Assembly: GCA_023055355.1 (NCBI GenBank)
Contig: JALJCS010000012.1
Span: 11,072,501-11,136,500 of the forward strand
Origin: Agelaius tricolor
Lineage: Eukaryota; Chordata; Aves; Passeriformes; Icteridae
DNA: 64,000 bases
Direction: 5' to 3'
The translations under genes were made by a program, and so were the position numbers. Below are positions 12,963 through 24,571 of the stretch, piece by piece. Below the pieces are notes generated by a model that worked only from the letters and a program-made list of their open reading frames with translations, had not been told where the DNA came from and did not search any database. The stretch's first letter is position 1, and every line of letters starts with the position of its first letter.

Positions 12963-13061
12963 CTAAAAAAACCCCAAAACCAAATCAACCCACAATAAAA
13001 TAAACCAACCCTCCAAAAAACCCTCCACAAACTAAACTAAAAAAAAAATCAACAAAATTTA
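12963..13061. repeat. A/C-only low-complexity tract
   Basis: About 100 bases dominated by A and C, including aaaaaaaccccaaaacc and aaaaaaccctccacaaac, with a handful of T and no G. It is the longest of the A/C tracts in the window. Confidence 0.8.
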
Positions 13062-14258
13062 ACTTAATCAAGTTGAAGCAAGTTCTGTGGCCATCTTATA
13101 CAGGGATTATGCTTTATTCTTTTTATGCTTTGTCTTTTGTTATATCCTTCCAATACTATAATCAAGTTCATGCCACTTTGCTTTATGAGAGTAGAGCTAA
13201 TATTTTCAGTCTGGGGCTCCTCTGGAATTTTCAAGTAAAATTGAATAGCTGCCCAGTCAGGGGTGTCTTTAACTTCCTTGGTGGCGAATCCAAATACAGT
13301 GGGACTGAAAGCAAATTCGTGAGAAGTTCTTGATGCTGGTGCTTTCCATCAGTCTCTTTCCATGCTGGTGTCCAGTCCTAGAGCTAAAGGAGATGAACCC
13401 TATCAGGAATTATTTCCTGGCCCCTTTGGCAAGGTACAGTGCATTACCTGAAGCAGGAAAATCCCTGTTGTCCCAGGCTCCCTCTCCTTTCAGTCTGTTC
13501 TAAAGAAAGATGTATTGATTTTTTTCCCCCCCTCCTTCCTTATGTGGGGCTAAAAAGAGGTGATATGTCATCAGTATAGATACTAAAACTACCGGAATTC
13601 ACATCATACAATGAGCTAGAGTTCATTAACAAACTCACATCACAAAGTTTTAAGAGGGCTGCCTGAGGAGCTGTGCAGGCTATTGACTATTGATCTGTTT
13701 AGCTCATTTCAGAACACTGGAAGAATTGCCTGAAAGTGAAGGAAGCTAAATCTGTTTTTGTGATGGCTGAAGGTAGAGAGGAACAATCAGTCATTGATTC
13801 CTTGTATAGTTTTTGAGTAGTTGCTATAGGATTCAATAACAAAGTATTAAAAGGTTACAGTAAAAGAAGGAATAAGTGTATTGCCAAACAACCAGAAGAT
13901 CATTGCTTGAAAGGATCTGTCTCTTCTCTCTGGGTTACAAGTTTAACTGATGCCAGGCAATACTGTTGATATAACTATTTTTGCAGAAAATGTGAGCTGC
14001 TGATGGTCAGAATTTTGCCTATGAAATGAGAATGATAAAAACGCACCATAACATAGAGAAGGGATTAAAACTCAGATAATTGTCAAGTAGCAATCACTGT
14101 CAGGAACCTGCTTTTTTTGGTTTGTGCCGGCTGTGACATTTGACATTGTTATTTTCATAGTTATTAGAACTGCTAAAATAATGATTAAAACTTGCATATG
14201 ATACACAGGTGAGCAATCAAACCATGTGAGAGGACAATGGGAAGTTCTGTGTCTAGAT
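13062..14258. other. Non-coding spacer
   Basis: No recognised gene. A short C/T tract (tttttccccccctccttcc) is near 13520. I see nothing else in it. Confidence 0.55.
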
Positions 14259-14281
14259 CTGAAGCCCTTAGTGGGCTTCAG
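14259..14281. repeat. Short perfect hairpin
   Basis: Arms CTGAAGCCC (14259-14267) and GGGCTTCAG (14273-14281) are perfect reverse complements around a 5-base loop, TTAGT. It sits 12 bases upstream of the second copy of the dispersed repeat and is not present next to the first copy. Confidence 0.6.
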
Positions 14282-14284
14282 TGA

Positions 14285-14326
14285 AGGAGTAGTTTGTTTT
14301 GGTGCAAATGGGAAACAAATGCCAAA
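14285..14326 (+). repeat. Dispersed repeat copy B (unrecognised family)
   Basis: Second copy of the unit at 11110-11152. The core 14293-14326 differs at one position (A in copy A, G here), and the AGGAG lead-in is shared. The local frame reads FWCKWETNAKSL here and FWCKWKTNAKSL in copy A, so the shared core could descend from coding sequence of an old element. There is no other evidence for that. Confidence 0.7.
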
Positions 14327-15238
14327 TCCTTGGCTGTAGGAACAAAGGGCCTGTCCAGTAGGAAGAGAGGGAATCCTTCACAATTAGCAATTGTCTCTGT
14401 TTCTGGAGCACAGTATCAAACCCTGGGGTGGTGGTTCCAGGAGGATATCAGTAGGGAATGCTCATCTCATTGGGGCAGAGGACTAAAGTGATTTCACAAA
14501 ATCAGCTGTTGTAGTTTAGCATATCGCTCCTAAACATTTTCCATAACAATTTCCAGTCCCCTCCCCACCCACCCTGTTGGGGGGTGTATTTATTTTCCTT
14601 TTTTTTTCCTTTTTAACAGAGAAAATATATTGTATCACTGTGACAGTGTCTGGGTTGAGGTTGATTTCCATTGCTAGCAATTTGTAAACAGGTATCCTTC
14701 GCCCTTTTCTGATATTTTTTTTCTGAAGATGAATGTTAAATTCCATTTGAAAATTAGTTTTAATGTCTTCAAACTGTGTTTCTATGTTCAGGCGTTCATC
14801 TGTGTTATTTGGGAGAGCAATAATATTTGTTAACAGTGGTACCCTATACTTTTATACCAATGTGAGCCTTCCCGACCTCAAAAACAACAACTCATTTCTT
14901 CTGAACAAAATAAGGATCCAAAATATGCCTAAAGGTGAAATCCCATAAATAATAAACTACTGGCTTCTGTCCTTTTGTCAACAAAATATATAAAGATGCC
15001 CTTTATTTTGATTTTATAAAGTCAAGTTATTACAATTCTGTTTGTGCTCTCTTGTTTCCATGGAAACAGTCAGTCTAATTTTAGGGGATGCTCTTCACTC
15101 CTGCCATTCAGTTAAGTGTGACAGAAATGCATGTAGTACCTCTGCTGTTTCTTGCACTGTCATCAAGAAAACTCAAAATGCAGCTGGAGACAGTGTACAC
15201 ATAAGATAAGCAAAATACAAGTGAAAGTTTCCTAAATG
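14327..15238. other. Non-coding spacer
   Basis: AT-rich with a T-rich run at 14600-14615. At 14641-14655 CACTGTGACAGTG is a short palindrome. There is no recognised exon, RNA or repeat. Confidence 0.55.
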
Positions 15239-15304
15239 AAGAAAAAAAACCCAAAACCAAACAAATGCAAGCTAACAAAAACTGAAAAAAAAACCCCAAA
15301 ACTC
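15239..15304. repeat. A/C-rich low-complexity tract
   Basis: A-rich with C clusters (aaaaaaaacccaaaaccaaac, aaaaaaaaaccccaaaac), interrupted once by tgcaagct. It belongs to the same class as the other A/C tracts. Confidence 0.7.
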
Positions 15305-16583
15305 CCAGAAATCTACACTGTTTCAGCTTTGTGTGGTACCTCTGCGTTAGATTAAACATATTGTCACTGGATTTGTCTGAACTAATATTAAAGGAAAAAA
15401 GAGTCTAGCAAGAAGTGGTTTATATTTAACTCAGACATATGTAGCAGACCTCTTCCTTCTGAATACTTTTAAATTTTGAAATAATTAAATAATGCACTGT
15501 GATATCCACAGGTAAAAATGAAGTAGAAAAGCAAATTAGAAGAGAGGTGGAGAGACAATGCTCTTTGATTTCTAATGACTGGATAACTTCATCTGTGTTT
15601 ATTATAAAGATGAAGCTACCTAATAATATAACTGATGAAATGTCACCTACAAGGGCCAGGGTCTCTGTATTAAATCAATAGTGCCAGTGCGTTGCATACA
15701 CACTAAGGAGTAAAAATGAGGTGAAATCTCATATTTCAGCTGTCATAGTATCAGCAATGGAACAGAGCCATCTAAGCCATGGTCACACCCAGGAGCAAGA
15801 GCTTTGCTTCTGCTCACACTCAAATGGGGACTGTCAGAGCATCAGGAGCTCTCAGGAAAATTGTGCTTCCAAAGATTAGGGGGACATGAGCAAGGTTTAA
15901 GAATTCCAGCTTTAAGAATGGCTGTGTCTCATGATTTAAACCAAATAAGGCTTCTAGAAATATATCTGTGATTTAGCACAACCAATGATATCCAGGACAT
16001 TGCACTAGGAAGTGCATAGAATATGTCTAAAGTTCTTAGCATTGAACTGTATTGAGAGCAAAATAATCCATATTGATGAATGTAAAAGGAACAGATGTCA
16101 TCTGCACAAAATTTTATTCAAGGAGCTTTAGTGCCATAAAGAGGCAATTATTGACTCTGGTAATTGTAGGAGGCCTGAAGAAATTAGTGTGTGCATAGTG
16201 CTTGTTGGTTTTGGTTCATGGCTGAGCCTCAAAACATTCCTGGAGCCCTGAGTGTATTTACTGAGGGTGCCTTACCTCAGGCAGTGAACAAATGTTCATC
16301 TATTGTGAGCCTACCTGTGTGCAATCATACGAACCAGGCTCTGTCATTACTTCTCTAACAACAATAAACTACTGTAGAAATAAAATCACAGACAATGGAT
16401 TGTTAATTGTCATGTCCTTAACCTAATAACATTATTGTGGAGCTAGCAATGTTTGCCTTCCCTCTTGTTCTCTTATTTTTAATTATATTATGACCTAAGA
16501 GGAATTTTAATGAATTGAATGTTTGTGTTTTCTTTTATACTGCATCTATAAATATGAATGAGAAACCTATAATATAAAAAGTA
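15305..16583. other. Non-coding AT-rich spacer
   Basis: No recognised gene, RNA or repeat. Open frames are about 60-80 codons and featureless. Confidence 0.6.
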
Positions 16584-16622
16584 GCATCATAGAACATTCA
16601 GATGGAAAAGGATCTTCACAGA
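16584..16622 (-). mobile_element. Possible tiny CR1 3'-end remnant, minus strand
   Basis: The string catcatagaacattcagatg followed by gaaaaggatcttcacaga resembles the reverse complement of a CR1 3' terminus (canonical minus-strand look: atcatagaatcattcaggttggaaaagacctttaagatcat). Only about 40 bases match, and nothing further CR1-like follows, so it may be chance. Confidence 0.35.
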
Positions 16623-19600
16623 AAAAGTAATGCTGCTTAATTTAAATTTGCTAATAAGGAATCTGGGATATCTTTCACAATATGATTTGGAGAGTTAACA
16701 TGGATCCCAAAACACATGTAATAAATGATTCTTTTCCTTGAATTGATGTGAACTAAGCAGCTCATTTAGACTTACACTCAATAACTGAGTAGTTTTAAGA
16801 TATTTTAGCTAGAGATTAATTTTCTGTTAATATTAAAGATATTAAACTTCCCAGTTGTAGAAGTAACTTAAGCACTCCAAAAAGAGTAGTTCCCATTTAA
16901 TGGGAGTCTGGTATGTTTGAAATATTTCACCATGTTTTTATAAAATGTGGCAAAATATTTTGAGAGCAACGTGACTCAAAGTAATTAGGCATAGTGATTG
17001 CTCTGGTTTGCAGAGGCATGAAGTAGCATGTGTGCCATGACCATTGCATTGTCTTCACTTCTATATTAAGGTCATCTCTTTGACATTTCTTCTAGACCTC
17101 ACACATAACTGGGTTTTAAAATCAATTTTAAGCAGTAATTCTGTTTCTAGTTATATATGTCTGGTGGCAATGAATCTCTTCCTCCTTTGTGCTCATGTTC
17201 CAGCAAGCACAATTTTTCTGTTCATGTCAGGAGACCTGTTGCGGTGCTTTAATTTGTGATTTGTGAAATACATCTTGTTAGAATCAGAAAAGGCTACCCC
17301 CAGAAGAGTACAGTTGGTGACAGTGCAAGCAAGACAAAGAAATTGGCAGCAGAACAACACACTGCTGGGAAAGCATCTGTGCTGTGCTTTCAAAAGTAGT
17401 GTGGGGAGGGAAGCAAGAACAGTGTGAGAGGTAGAAGCTGCAGCTCCTGGCTTATACCTCATACTGGCTCCAAATAAAAAAAATTAAAACACTGCTAATA
17501 GTTTCAATTAATTTATTCAGCTTTATTATTTTCCTATTTCAACAGGGTTAGGAGGAACTGATTCTTTCTGAGGGCTGCCAGAGATGTACTCAGGTTCAGG
17601 TGCTCATTGAAGTCTTTAGACCACCTGCTAACAAGCCTTGCTTGTGTCCTGACCCACCCTGTGTTGCCTTCTGTTGCTCTTCTGACCAGCCATACCCCTC
17701 TCTGAAGTGTATATATAACTCTCAGCAAGACATAGCTGGATGTTTGATCTATTCTGGTGCCTTCATTCCTTTTGTTGCTTCCTGACAACAGTAATAGAAG
17801 CTGCTTCCCCTAAATTGATGTGTTAGCTGAAAGAGGCAGGGCTGTTTTCTTTTTGTCTAAAACCTCTGTGTGTGGTGGGTCACACTGGAAGAGGGCTGAT
17901 GTGGCTTTGAAAACTCCTGGCTTCCCAAAGAGCACTGTGTCAGATGGAGCTCAGAGAGAGCCTTGGTCTCTGTGATAGCACAGCACACTCAAAGAAATGC
18001 TCCTTTAGTATCCCAAATACTTATGAGAAGTCCAGCATGGAGTGGCCCCATTTGTGCTGTCAGCTTTACATGTGAAAGGCAGGAGTGGAGACCATAATGG
18101 AAACCAGAAAACAGCCCTGTGGCTTTTGGCTGTCATACAGAGGCATCCTATGGAAGGACTATTTTACAGCCTCCACCCACCTTCCTCAGCCTGCTACTTT
18201 GGCTTCTGCAAAAGATGGCAAAAAACCCCAGCCTAACCATTCCCCCAATCCCCACAAATTTAGGTGAAACCAAGCTGTAAATATTTTTCAGAGAAGAAAA
18301 ATTGGTGAATCCCGGTGGTAATTTAAATTTGTGGGCTTTTCTTGGCTTTATTTAACATAAAATGATGTATGGTCAGAGCTTCATCTGGAAGATGTTCCTC
18401 TTATAAAAAAATATAAAATAGCCATTTAATTTAAAACCCCCAAATTTCTTTTCAAAGTTGACAATGGAAAAACCCAGATTTGCTGCAAGTTCTTATAGCT
18501 AACAATAACAAATTGAGAGCAAAATTAAAAGCTCAATAATACATCATAAAGACAATATTGTATTTTTTAACAAGTATATGGTTAAATCCAAGGTTACCTG
18601 TCATTTATGTGTAAAATGCTAGACCATTTACTATATTTTTTTCTTAGTAAGTTGCACTGCAGTTTTTGACATATTTTAATGTTTCCAGTGGAATAATGCA
18701 ATCAATTTTACAAAAAGAAGCCTTGTGCATCAAGCTCAAAAAGCGTGAAATGGAATAGTAGTAGACTAGGCAAGAATGCCTGGCATCAAGTGCTGTTATC
18801 ATTCTCTTCAGGGCATAGCTCACAGTCACTCTTGCCTGGTTTACAGACCTAAAAGTGTTTCTGTGTTAAGCTGGAGAAGTTTCTTAGCAAATTCTGTTAA
18901 GGATCAGAGAACCTGTTTGAAGAACAAGGATCTTACAGTGTTTGCAATATCACCCTGGTAAATTTTTTTGTTGCCATCAAAGAAAAAGCCAGTAGTTCCT
19001 CTGGAGCTCTCACTGTCACTAAGCACTCGTGATGTTCAGGGAGCTCATGAGCTGATGCTGAGATGGTGCAAACCCTCAGCTCCTCCACAAGGCTCCCAGC
19101 CTTGGTGCCAAAGAGGATGTAAATATCTCCAGCTGTGACATTTTATGCTGAAGGAATGCAGCTCAGCAGACATCAGTCTGATTCTGCTGGAGGGGTTAAG
19201 AAGATATATGTTTCTGGTAGATATTTAAGGTGATTTTGTTATACCTGTACACGGGCTGGTATTTGGAAACATTAAGTGTTGCTGTCTGTGCTGACCTTGC
19301 CCTGTACATGCTAAGATAAATAATACATGCAAAATGTCATCATTATTTGAAAGGCTCTTCTTTAAATACCAAGTGCTGTTGGATTCTTTCTTCCAAGCTA
19401 TCAAATATCTACAAAAACACAAAGATTTTAATATGTGTATTTCTTGTCTTTGCAAGTAAACAAACACATACTTTTAAATTATGCTTCAGAAGTGTTATGG
19501 TTGTGTAACAAATTAATAGTGAGGCGTGTGATAAACAAAGACAGTCATGGTAACTGTGGTGCCCCTTACAGCTAATTTCCCAACAAGATTTGTTTTCAGC

Positions 19601-19838
19601 TGGAAGGTTGGCATTCAGCTTTCATCACAGTTGTCCTATTGCTACAGGATGTTTTATGAGAGCTGACACGTAGGGAAGCCAGCTTCTACTTTGCCTTTCA
19701 GCAATCTTCTTAATCTGTAGGGGAAACAGATGCAGTTTTAGTCCTTTTTATCTATTCAATGCATAGTGACAGTGCATATTATGTAGGTAAAAGGGAGAAC
19801 AAAGTCCTAATGTATTTATTTAGCTTTTTGCATGTGGT
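16623..19838. other. Non-coding spacer
   Basis: AT-rich with no recognised exon. At 17534-17788 the minus strand is open for 84 codons and reads RWSKDFNEHLNLSTSLAALR, which faintly recalls linker sequence of LINE polyproteins, but I cannot support that. A TATATATAAC string is near 17710. A CCCCA-rich patch lies at 18220-18260. Confidence 0.45.
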
Positions 19839-19878
19839 TGTTTTTTCTTTTTGTTTGTTTGTTTGGTTTGGTTTTTTA
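19839..19878. repeat. G/T-only low-complexity tract
   Basis: Runs of T with interspersed G (ttttttctttttgtttgtttgtttggtt). This is the opposite-strand form of the A/C class. Confidence 0.7.
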
Positions 19879-20189
19879 ATAACTCCAAAAGGACTACTGA
19901 AAAAGACTACTGGATTCAGGGTTTGTGCATGTATATGTTTCAGAGACAAACATTAATGGGTTTTAAATATGTTTTAATATTTCTCTTTGATTATAATTGA
20001 AAATAAGGATAACACTAGCCTAGGATTCTATATACTTCTTTAAACTAGTGTTAAGCTGCTTTTTGCAAATCATGACATTTATTAATTTCTATTTGTATAG
20101 CTACAAACAACTAAAATATGCAAAAAGTATTTTTCCTGTTCATGTATTCCTTTTAATTCAAAACAACATACAGGCATGGTTACATAGCT
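19879..20189. other. AT-rich spacer
   Basis: No recognisable feature in about 310 bases of AT-rich DNA. Confidence 0.6.
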
Positions 20190-20236
20190 AGAAAACCCAA
20201 AACAAAAACAAAAAAACCCACAAAAACAAAACAACA
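20190..20236. repeat. A/C-only low-complexity tract
   Basis: About 47 bases of A and C with one G (gaaaacccaaaacaaaaac, aaaaaaacccacaaaaac). It lies only 310 bases from a G/T tract in the opposite strand sense. Confidence 0.75.
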
Positions 20237-22181
20237 TTTACTTGCCACAATAGTAGTATAATTTTGTCTGGTGCAAGATGAATATCACAATTTCCTGTTG
20301 CCAGATTGTTAAGACATGGAAATCCCAAATTGCAGATTTTGTATTTGTATTATATAAGGAAACTTCACATTCTCTACAACAGACATGAGATGGGAAAACT
20401 TTCCTAATTTTAGAATACTATGGTGTAAATAACTTTTCTCCAAAGGGTCAAGTCCACAAAAAGAGGAAGAAAGCTGCATTCCTATCTCTTTGATGGATGT
20501 GAGGAAAATGATGGAGCACTGACTCTACAAATTTATAGAGGAGCAAAACCAGAAGAATGCTTTAGTATAATTTCTGAAAGCTTGAGAAGAGCCAAATGGG
20601 ATTTTCAACTACTTTTTGTTATGTCAAAGGTCCTAAGCTATCCCAGGTGACCTAGAAAGAGAAATATAGTTTGTCACTGGCTGGTAATAAATAAAGAAAA
20701 AATGGGAGAAGAATCTTTGCTTGTGTGTGTGGGTGAAGTGAATCCTGCTGTTCATCTTCTCAGCAGGGCATAGGATAGATACCCTTAGCATCCTTCTCAT
20801 CAGCCAGTGGATTTTTAGGTGAAGAACAGTTTTTTTCTTTTCTCTCAAAAACATGGATGAGCAAAAAACTAAAACACAAGAATCTTATTTTGGTTTGGTA
20901 ATGCAAACAAAAAAGAAAAGGAGAGGGGCGAGCCAGAACTGAAGATAAGAGTCAGCATTTTAAATTAAATTATTCTCCCTCTGCTTAACTCCCCCAGTCT
21001 TCTGGCACCACAGCTGACAATAAGCATTTTCTAGTTAGATTATCAAAACTCCTGATATCTGCAACGGCACTGTTGGTGCTGGAATGCATCTGTGCAGTGG
21101 GGATTAAGGAAAACAACACATTTCAGCCCTGTGGAGCCACAAGCTGCAGCCAGCTCCAGTGTGGATCTGTTCAGGTGCTCCAGGAGATCACCAGCACGGG
21201 GGCCCTGCTGTTCTGAAATGGGAGGAACAAAGAGAAAACGCTGAAGGACTCCCTGAGCTATCCCAAAGTCAGGTACTTTGGGTTTCCTCACCAATGAGTG
21301 GCAGAGGATAGCTTGGGGCTCTGGGGTGCTAGATGAGGCTGGCAGTGCTTGTTCTGCAATTTAGGCAGCAACATCCCTGTATGGGTTTACCTGAGTTGGA
21401 AAAAGCATATTCTGTGCCAGTTGTACCTCTGCTGCTCTGTGTGCTTTGTTTATTATTCAAAATAATTGTGCAGTGTGTTGTACTTCAAATACAGACCTAA
21501 AGTCAGAGCTGTGAAATGCATTTGTTCCATGGGAGAAGCAGTAGATCTTGTCTCAAAATGTTTGTTTTCTTTCTATACAAGTGATAAAATGAATTAAAAA
21601 AGGGCATATGTGCTAATTTGAAAGCCACACGTGATATTTGAAGAAAGGAAGCCTAGGGGGTTTCTCCACATAGTAACCTTTTATGAAAGTCAATGCAGAT
21701 TTATCTGGAAAAGACGTGAATAGGAAAGTTAGAGTTGGACCAAAACAGTGTTATTAATAATGCTATTATTGATAATCTTATTAATCCTAGAAAGCTTTTA
21801 ATAATGCAGTATTTAAGTGAACGTCCAATAACTAGTTTTGAATTTCTATTGTGCATTTCCTATGCTTGGTAATAATTTTCTACATGTGGGATAGCTACCT
21901 GCAGTCATTTGCCTTAAAATGAACAGATTAGGTAAGTGGAGGTCATGCAAGAGAGACACAGTCTCAAAAGAGAGTACTGGTGTGTTTTGTCTTCTCCTTT
22001 ACTCATTCTGGTGAAACAGAGGAAGCCTGTGTTCTGTCACAGAAATACATCTTTCTTTCATAAGTACTATATAGGCATAAGGAAGACATGAGAATTGTCT
22101 CAATAACTCATAATTTGTGTCTTAGAAGAATTTAACATCTTACTGCAAACATCAGCATTTGGGAAAAATAGCAAGCCTTTG
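20237..22181. other. Non-coding spacer
   Basis: No recognised gene. At 21043-21294 a moderately GC-rich stretch leaves an 83-codon minus-strand frame with no family signature. At 21745-21795 there is a cluster of TTATTAATAAT/ATTATTGATAA words giving short AT palindromes. I see nothing else in it. Confidence 0.5.
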
Positions 22182-22228
22182 CTTTCCTTTCCCCCTTCCC
22201 CTCCCCCCCACTTTTTTTTTTTTTCCTT
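22182..22228. repeat. Polypyrimidine tract
   Basis: A C/T-only run of 28 bases (ctttcctttcccccttcccc onward to 22209), one A, then a further C/T run dominated by T. Homopyrimidine runs of this kind can adopt non-B structures; no other role is visible. Confidence 0.8.
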
Positions 22229-24547
22229 TATCTATTTCAAACATTCATCCTTCATCTCATTCATTAAAGCTCTTTGGGAAATGCCCTGTATTTGCTCCCT
22301 GGCAGAAACATCATCAGAGTGTGTTCATGTTATATGAAGATTAGAATTTTGCAGCTGACTGAACATGAGAGCAAATTCACTATTCATATTAATTAGTTAT
22401 AATTTTCCCAAAATAATTTCACAGAAATTGATCCTAAACCTACACAATAATGTGCAGCTCTCCGTGGAGTTATACTGATAAATATTTTAGAAGGAAAATC
22501 CTAAAAGGTGTCAAACATCAACATTAACAGCTTTCTTGCATGCATAATAGAAAAAGCAATACATTCCAAGGTAATTCTGTGAGTTAGGTTGAAGATATTT
22601 GTTGCACAGATTTTAGGAGAAAAAGAATTATCCACTATTCTCTTAATTGTGCTCCAGCTGAAGTCAGTGAATCTAAGTGAGCTGCCAGTGCAATTAGGGG
22701 AGTTGAATTAAGCCTGTCTGCTGCCAGCCCTAGCTGGAAAGGGAAATGTGCATAAGCAGAGTAAGAAGTCAAAGTCCTTTCTTTGATAGTCTTTTCAGAG
22801 TCTGTGGTCTGCTGTTTCAATAGTGGGAGAGAGAGATCACTTCTAAAGGGTGGCAGAGTATATCTTAGTAAATGGGCAAGACCCTGTAATTGTACACACC
22901 ATCAAAGCCAGCAGCTAATGCAGCTGAAGCACCCTGTACCTGCTGATGTGGACAGCGAGAAATGGAGAGTTTCAGGATAAGAGCAAGGCTAGCAGGCTGT
23001 GTAAAGACTGTTATTTTTGTGCTGGCTGGTGTATTTGCCATGGGGAAAGCTGACTGTCTGGGCTTAGTGTTAGAATCTGTTTGCCTGTTGCAACGAGGGG
23101 GCACATTCAGTCTGACCTTGGACAATAGAGTTTGTGTCATTGTACTTATTTTATCAATGCCCTTCTTTCTTGAGGCTTTTTGTGAGACTTGATTTCTTCT
23201 TGCTGTTTTTTCCTTGCTATTTAATGCTCTCATTAATATTGGCTACCAGTCTAAGAGAAGCAATACCCAAATGAGCTGTGCTGGGGAAGGGCTTGGCTGT
23301 TTCTGTGCTTTCACTTCCTAGACCTTTTTGTTGCATGTTTCTTCATCTCAGATTATTGAAAATTTTCAGAAACATGTTTAAAATTCTCTTTTTCACTATC
23401 ATTGATGGATTCCTTCAGCTTGAGAGAGAAATAAATTTTAAAACCCCTAACCCAACAAAACAATGCAGGTGTTTATGGCTGGTTTCTCTTGATTGTAACA
23501 TTAAAGAACATTCAAAGCAACAGCAATAAATGATGAGGCATTACAATTATCTCACAGTTTTTTGTATTTTTAGTCCTAAAACAGTCTCTGTATCTCTGTA
23601 AATCAGCCAATTGCTGAAAGCCCTGGAGAAAGAGAGTGATAGAACTTCAGAGCAATTGCATGCTAGAGCATCAGTGTATTCCTAATTATTTTTCTAAATC
23701 ACAAAAGACTAGACATTTCAGGTAGTCAAAGAATACATGCCATTTATTTTCTTTCCTTTTTTTTTTGCTTTCCCCCATATTTTTGTCTTGCCTTTCTGCT
23801 GCTACTAAGTCAATTACAGGAGCTGAAATGCAGTTTTCCTGAATACTACTCTTCTTTCCAGTGGAGAGTCCCTTATTTCAAACAGAAGGGCTGTGCTCCC
23901 ACATTACTGTGGCAGAATCCTTGTGCATGGCTTTTTCATTTTTTTTTTAGCCATTAGCTTTGTCATATTCTGACTCATAAATCAACCATGAGGTAGAGGA
24001 GAAAGGAACAGGTTGTAAGTTGTCCTTACATGGTGCACTGTGAATCTGGATTCTGATGCTGGGAAAAAAAAATTCCTGGGAATTGTTCTGTTCTTTAGTA
24101 GGATTTGGTCATCTCCAGTTATAAAGACATCATTTCTGTGCTTTGGACCTGGTGTGTTCTGGTGGCCTGAATCATGTTCCTCTGCTGATGCTCATTGTTA
24201 TGGCTGAGGGAATGAGCAGTGCTGTCATCCCAGTTAGCTGGGGAAGAAGCTTAGGTCTGATATTCAGCTTCTGACACCTGATCAGATAAATCAGTTCAGA
24301 ACAACTGAGATGCTGCCTGCTGGGCCAGGGCTGCAGAGGCTGCTGCTATTTTAAGAAGACACACGGTACATTTAGCATACTGATGGCAGAACTGCAACTG
24401 GCAGGAAGTCAAGTGATCTCTTCTAGGAAAAGCAGTTTCAGGTACTGAAACCAGCACATCTACATTCTTTGTAGCCTTTATTGTGCACAAAATGATATTG
24501 AAAACTTTCACTGAAGTCTTAAATTTAAGGCAGGTCACGGGATCCAT
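22229..24547. other. Non-coding spacer
   Basis: AT-rich, with T runs near 23757-23767 and 23939-23949. The minus strand is open for 122 codons at 22865-23233 without a recognisable domain. No exon, RNA or repeat is called. Confidence 0.5.
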
Positions 24548-24571
24548 GGTGTGTGTGGGGGGGTGTGTGTG
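24548..24571. repeat. GT microsatellite with a G7 core
   Basis: GGTGTGTGTGGGGGGGTGTGTGTG: two short GT runs on either side of seven G. Its base order is mirror-symmetric about the G run. Confidence 0.8.

Noticed and set aside
17534..17788. Minus-strand frame reading RWSKDFNEHLNLSTSL, considered as a LINE polyprotein remnant
   Set aside because: The resemblance is only to a short generic pattern; flanking sequence gives no LINE domain.
22865..23233. 122-codon minus-strand frame rich in K, R, S and T
   Set aside because: Composition follows base composition; no motif or exon boundary is present and no homologue is recognised.
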